Below, piece after piece: positions 58,501-64,000 of a DNA stretch of 64,000 nt; the first letter of the stretch is position 1; each line of letters begins with the position of its first letter. This DNA comes from Stomorhina lunata (lineage: Eukaryota; Arthropoda; Insecta; Diptera; Rhiniidae): positions 82,101,863 through 82,165,862 of the forward strand of contig OW121743.1 in assembly GCA_933228675.1 (NCBI GenBank), written 5' to 3'. The notes beneath the pieces are model-generated. The model was not told the origin of the DNA, ran no database searches, and saw nothing but the letters and a program-made list of their open reading frames with translations. Both the position numbers and the translations under genes were made by a program.

Positions 58501-59884
58501 TTTCGAAAGTTATTATCTTTTCAAAATATGTGTAATTTGTTCTTAGTTTGCCCATTTCTGCTGCCCACACACAATTTGTATTTTTTTCTTTTAATTTTTT
58601 TTTTCTTAGAATTTTCAATTGTGTGATAAGTGGAAAATATTTAAATCTTTTCAATGAGTTTTTGTTATCTTCTTTTGTAGATTGTATATTCCAGTGAAAA
58701 ATTAGCAAAAATTCCCAATAATTAATTAAATGTTTGTGTTTATTCAAAGAAAAGCAAATAAATATAAAAATGAACAGATGGACGTATATTTATATATATG
58801 GACGGACAGTATCGTATTAAACGGATAATCTCATATGCACGGTCATGAAAAAAACCGCCAGTCATTAAATTAAATGCAAGTTTATTTTCGTTGTATCTTC
58901 TTTAAATTTTAGTACCTAAAATAAAAACAATTGAAAAATAAGTAAGAAAGTTTTATAGTCTGCTAAGCTGGTCCATATGATATGAAATGAATTTGGTTTG
59001 TAATTTTGACTAAGTTTTCTATAGTAAATTGTCTTCATTTAAAGAAAATTGTTCAATAGAAACTAATAATTTTTATATAAAGCAACTAAAGAATATTGTG
59101 TTAATTTTCATATTGAAATCGAACCACTTATAGGAAATTTATTGTCGATTTAATTTGCTCTAGGGTATAAATATAAAGTTTTAAAAAAGAGTATCAAATT
59201 TACATATGACATATGTAAGTGTTGCTACCGATTACCTGTTTACATCATATTGACAAACAGGGTGCAACACTACCACTTGCCACCAACATAAAGACGGAAG
59301 ACTGAAAACATTACTAAGTACTTGGGAAAAAGATGTCATATCGAAATGAAAACATATCAATTTCCTTTCAAAAGAAAGCAGATTAATCTTGACACTACCA
59401 TGCAATTTATGAAGATATCCGATACAAAATCCATAAGATATTTGTTTAAGCATTTGTGGTATTTTCTTTTACAAATATTATGTAAAAGAAAAATGACAAT
59501 GTATCAAGATCTGGTTTCTAATTGTAATCTTACCACGACTCAATTATTCAATATGATTTAATCAACTTATTCAATAGTTTCTCAGACCAAACGAAAAATT
59601 ACATTTTTTAAAATTAATATGCAAAAGTATAGTAACATTTATTGTTTAATAGTTTGAGATTTTTATTATTTAATAAATTCAATAGAATGGCATTTTTTTA
59701 TTATTTAAAATATCTTTAAAGAATTCTTTGGGTTTGTTTTATCGTACAATTAAATTCAATACTAATTTTTTATGTCATGAGAATTTAACTAACCACGATC
59801 AGTTTATGTGAATAAATTATCCAATAAATACTTTTATCGTTTATAGTAAGATACAAGTAAAGTAGATAATAATAATGTTGACAG
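58501..59884. other. AT-rich unique DNA, nothing recognised
   Basis: Overlapping opposite-strand frames at 59,232-59,561 have no family signal. Confidence 0.45.
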
Positions 59885-61033
59885 AACAATAGTCGTCAAG
59901 ACTAAAGTTTAGTCATCAAGACTAAAGTTTAGTCGTCAAGACTATATTATAGTCGTCAATACTGTAGTATAGTCGTCAAGACTATAGTATAGTCCTCAAA
60001 ACTATAGTACAGTCGTCAGAATTATGGTATAGTCTTCAAGACTACAGTATAGTCGTCAAGACTATAGTGAAGTCATCAAAACCATAGTATAGTCGTCAAG
60101 AATACAGGTTAGTCATCCAGACTATAGTATAGTCTTTAAAACACTATAGTTTAATCGTCAAAACTAAAAGTGTAAAAGTGTAGTCCCCAAGAATATAGTT
60201 TAGTCGTCAAGACTATAGTTTAGTCGTCAAGATAATAGTATAGTCATCGAGACTATAGTATAGTAGTCAAGACCATAGAATAGTGTTCAAAACTATAGTA
60301 TAGTTACCGAGACAATTATATAGTGGTCAAGAATACAGTATAGTCGTCAAGACTATAGTATAGTCGTCAAAACTATAGTATAGTCGTCTAAACTATAGTA
60401 TAGTCGTCAAGACTATAGGTTTGTCAGCCAGACTATAGTATAGTCTTCAAGACTATAGTTCAGTTGCTGATTCAATTGTATAGTGGTCAAGACTACAGTA
60501 TAGTCGTCAAGAGTATAGTATAGTCATCAAGACTATAGTATAATCGTCAAAACTATAGTATAGTCGTCAAGACTGTAGTATAGTCATCAAGACTATAGTA
60601 TAGTAGTCAAGACTATAGTATAGTTTTCAAGACTATAGTATAGTTGCCGAGACAATTATATAGTGGTCAAGACTACAGTATAGTCGTCAAGACTATAGTA
60701 TAGTCATCAAGACTATAGCATAGTCGTCAAGACTATAGTATAGTATAGTCGTAAAGACTATAGTATAGTCGTCAAGACTATAGTATAGTCTTCCAGACTA
60801 TAGTATAGTCGCTCAGACTATAGTATAGTCGTCAAGACTATAGTATAGTCGTCAAGACTATAGTATAGTCGTCAAGACTATAGTATAGTCGTCAAGACTA
60901 TAGTATAGTCGTCAAGACTATAGTATAGTCGTCAAGACTATAGTATAGTCGTCAAGACTATAGTATAGTCGTCAAGACTATATTATAGTCATCAAGACTA
61001 TGGTAAAGTCGTCCAGACTATAGTATAGTCGCT
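59885..61033 (+). repeat. Array D block 1 (forward): 20-bp minisatellite
   Basis: About 57 copies of GACTATAGTATAGTCGTCAA. The first 15 bases form the odd palindrome GACTATA-G-TATAGTC; GTCAA gives the unit its direction. Units at about 60,820-60,980 are identical; the left part is diverged. Confidence 0.95.
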
Positions 61034-61097
61034 CAACAAATTGTTGAATAATTTGGCTATGGAAAAATATAGTAGAAATACAGCCAAGACTTGTATA
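61034..61097. repeat. Spacer at the centre of inverted array D
   Basis: About 64 bp of non-satellite sequence that begins with the hairpin CAACAA-A-TTGTTG (61,034-61,046). Left of it units read GTCAA, right of it TTGAC. Confidence 0.8.
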
Positions 61098-61985
61098 GCC
61101 TTAACGACTAAACTAAATAGTATTGACGACTATACTATAATCTTGTGACCACTATACTATAGTCTTGACGACTATATTCCTGCCGATTATACTTGACTCT
61201 TGACGACTATACTACAGCCTTCACAACTATACTATAGCCTTGACGACTATACTATAGTCTTGACTTTTATACTATAGTCCTGGCGACTATACTATAGTCT
61301 TGGCGACTATACTATAGTCTTAACAACTATATATTCTTTAAGCCTATACTATAGTCTTGACGACAGTACTATAGTCTTGACGACTATACTATAGTCTTGA
61401 CGACTATACTATAGTCTTGGCGACTATACTATAGTCTTGAAGACTATACTATAGTCTTGACGACTATACTACTATGCTATAGTTTTGACAACTATACTAT
61501 AGTTTTGACATCTATACCATAGTCTTGACGACTATACTATAGTCTTGACGACTATACTATTGTCTTGATGACTATGCTATAGTCTTGATGACTATACTAT
61601 AGTCTTGATGACTATACTCTTTTCCTGACGTCTATACTATAATCTTGAAGACTATACTATAGTCTTGTCGACTATACTGTACTCTTGACGACTATACTAT
61701 GGTCTTGACGACTATACTATAGTCTTGACGACTATACTATAGTCTTGACGACTATACTATAGTCTTGACGACTATACTAAAGTCTTGACGACTATACTAT
61801 ATTCTTAACGACTATACTATAGTCTTGATGGCTGACTGCTATACTATTATCTTAACTACTATACTACATATAGTCTTGACAACTATAATATTGTCTCGGA
61901 GATTATACTATAGTCTTAACGGCTATACTTAAGTCTTGGCGACTATACTATAGTCTTGACAACTATACTATATTCTTTAGTCCTA
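61098..61985 (-). repeat. Array D block 2 (reverse)
   Basis: About 44 copies of TTGACGACTATACTATAGTC, the reverse complement of block 1, with moderate divergence. Confidence 0.95.
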
Positions 61986-62815
61986 TCGGCTTTACAATTG
62001 TCTTGTTACCTACATTTTTTCTCGGGGACTATAGTGTTGTCATGCATGCTGTAGTGTTGTCTTGTAAATTTAGCTTAATAATTGTATCTTTAACTATATC
62101 AACTTCAATTCTTTTTATCTACACAAGTTATTGACACAGCTGCTCTTTTCCAATTGCATTCAAAAGCTTTTCTACCAACCAGGTCAATTGCAGATTATCT
62201 GATTATTTTTATTCTTACAATATTTACTTATCACAAAAAGATTGTTATTTTTAACCTTTCGGATAATTCTTTTAAGACAATTAACTCAAGAAAATACTTT
62301 TTAAAGTAATTAATTTTAATGCCATTTTCGTCTTGAACTTAAAGCCACTTTTGTGCATTTTGTTAAAATCTGGATTTAAGGTTTTAGTAAATTTTGTTTT
62401 TATTTGTTTTTAGGGAAAACAATTAATCATTTTTGTTTGTAGGTATTAAAGACAAAAGTGCTTTAATTTAATTGTTTACTTGAGTTTATTTGTTTTAGCA
62501 TTTACAGAAATTTTTACATAAAAGGGGAATTTTTTGTTTTCAGTTTTGAAATATAAAATTCTGTTAAATGATGAAAAGATTTTAAGCAAATAAAAGTCGA
62601 AACTTTAAGGCATTTAAAGAAAGTTCTATTTAAATTAAGGGGAAGTTTTAGATTTATGCTTAGGTTTGTTCTTATATTAGATATAAGGGTTTATGATTCT
62701 TGGAAATAAATTTGAGTAATTGAAAAATTGTAAAAGTTTTTAATTATTTAATCTAATATATTGTGGAGAATTTTAAAGTTTTAAAGTCTTATTGGTTATA
62801 CTATGGTCTTTTAAA
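61986..62815. other. Unique DNA between D blocks 2 and 3
   Basis: AT-rich, with no gene or repeat recognised. Confidence 0.5.
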
Positions 62816-63616
62816 ATAAAACAGTCTTGACGACTATACTCAAGACTTGACGACTATACTCAAGACTTGACGACTATACTTTTGTTTTGAAGCCAAACTA
62901 TAGTCTTAATGAATATAATTTAGTCATAACTACTACACTATAGTGTTGATGGCTATACTGCAATCTTGACGGCTATACTATAGTTTTGACGACTATTCTA
63001 TGGTCTTGACGACTATACTAAAAGTCCTGACGATTATCCGCTAGTTTTTACGAATATACTACAGTCTTGACAACTATACTCTTGACGACTATTTTATAGT
63101 TTTGACGACTGTACTCTAATCTTGACCACTATACTATAGCTTTGACGACTATAATATAGTTTTGACAAGTATACTACAGTCTTGAAGACTATACTAGTCC
63201 TGACTTCCATATTATACCATAGTCTTGACTACTATAGTCTTGATTAATATACTGTAGTCTTGGCGAATATACTATAATCTTGACAACTATACTATAGCTT
63301 TGACGAGTATAATATAGTCTTGACAAGTATACTACAGTCTTGAAGACTATACTATCTTGAAGACTACTATACATAATCTTGAGAAGTATACTATAGTCTT
63401 AACGACTATCCTATGGTCTTGATGACTATACTAAAGTTTTGAAGACTATACTTTAGCCTTGAAGACTATCCTATAGTCTTGACTACTATACTATAGTCTT
63501 GACGACTATACTATAATCTTGACATCTATACTTTAGTCTTGATGACTTTACAATAGTCTTGATGACTAAACTATGGTCTTGACGACTATACTGTAGCCTT
63601 GATGAGTATCTTATAT
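62816..63616 (-). repeat. Array D block 3 (reverse, diverged)
   Basis: About 40 loose 20-bp units TCTTGACGACTATACTATAG with many changes; same orientation as block 2. Confidence 0.9.
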
Positions 63617-63636
63617 TCTTAAACGAGCAATAATTG

Positions 63637-63667
<31 letters not shown>

Positions 63668-64000
63668 GCTATCTCGAAAACGGCTCCAACGATTTTGATA
63701 AAATTTGGACAATGGGTATCTTTTTTGATGTATAGGTCGAAGAAGAAGGGACTTTTGGAACTTTTACCTCTAAGAGGGTAAAAATGGGTAAAAAGGGGAA
63801 AAAATCGAAAACGCTATGTCTCCTAAAGTAATAGGTATAGAAACAAAATTAAAATTACGTTTTAAACAGCTTTGAAAATAAGCGGACAGGTATTTGGTAC
63901 TTTTTTGAAACTATGTCCGATAGGGGGTAAAAAAGGGTGAAAATAGTTTTTTTTGGCACCTTTTTAACCCACTCTTATATTTTAAACTAAAGAATATAGA
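63617..64000 (-). mobile_element. Dispersed DNA element, inverted partial copy 2
   Basis: TTCTTAAACGAGCAATAATT, a (TA)n run, ATCTCGAAAACGGCTCCAAC and TTACCTCTAAGAGGGTAAAA match the reverse complement of 22,349-22,733 over its whole length; the copy runs off the window end. (TA)n length differs between the two copies. Confidence 0.92.

Noticed and set aside
58475..58747. 90-codon Lys/Asn-rich minus frame
   Set aside because: Begins inside a satellite edge and the composition follows the AT bias.
59322..59561. 79-codon plus frame
   Set aside because: No domain, overlaps an opposite-strand frame of similar length, and no promoter or splice evidence.

Overview
This window looks like nuclear DNA of a higher fly (Diptera, probably a calyptrate or muscoid such as a blowfly or house-fly relative). 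The reasons are extreme AT richness, an insect C-type lectin gene with short introns, a Drosophila-type Inr/MTE/DPE-like core promoter, a dipteran DINE-1/mini-me (Helentron-like) element with TATACCCACCATC inverted repeats, and a decayed non-LTR retrotransposon. The species assignment is inference. Roughly 40-45% of the window is short-period minisatellite.

Layout: 1-211 holds the start of a minus-strand gene (chemoreceptor-like N-terminus) cut by the window edge. 1.59-4.2 kb is array 1 (31 bp). 5.5-7.2 kb and 8.7-12.0 kb are array A (29 bp), in opposite orientations around a 1.5 kb island. 13.0-15.0 kb and 16.3-20.3 kb are array B (31 bp), again in opposite orientations, around an island that ends in a candidate 5' non-coding exon. 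20.3-28.4 kb is a transposon-rich stretch with a candidate second 5' exon, a tandem-repeat-bearing DNA element, a dead LINE, a duplicated CAGGGCCC element and a TIR-bearing MITE. 28.4-37.2 kb holds four array C blocks (31 bp) alternating forward, reverse, forward, reverse. The last pair encloses the one complete gene-like locus, a secreted C-type lectin with a frameshift in exon 1. 38.8-41.8 kb is degenerate array E (31 bp) with a SINE-like inverted pair and a perfect 52-bp palindrome. 42.76 kb is a strong core promoter that starts a long 5' exon. 44.9-46.65 kb is a DINE-like element. 49.1-50.1 kb is a roughly 0.2-kb tandem repeat carrying octamer motifs. 52.4-54.4 kb and 56.1-58.5 kb are diverged array B, with a head-to-head junction at 57.3 kb. 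59.9-63.6 kb is array D (20 bp), which flips orientation at 61.03-61.10 kb. The window closes on an inverted copy of the element at 22 kb.

The most unusual signal is architectural. Array families A, B, C and D each occur as inverted partners around short single-copy islands or junctions. Every array family, despite different sequence, contains a CTAT...ATAG module. A transcript reading through any pair could fold into kilobase-scale imperfect double-stranded RNA. Protein-coding content is very low: the two promoter/exon candidates look like 5' non-coding exons of genes whose coding exons lie outside the window, and most of the DNA is best read as long introns or intergenic sequence.
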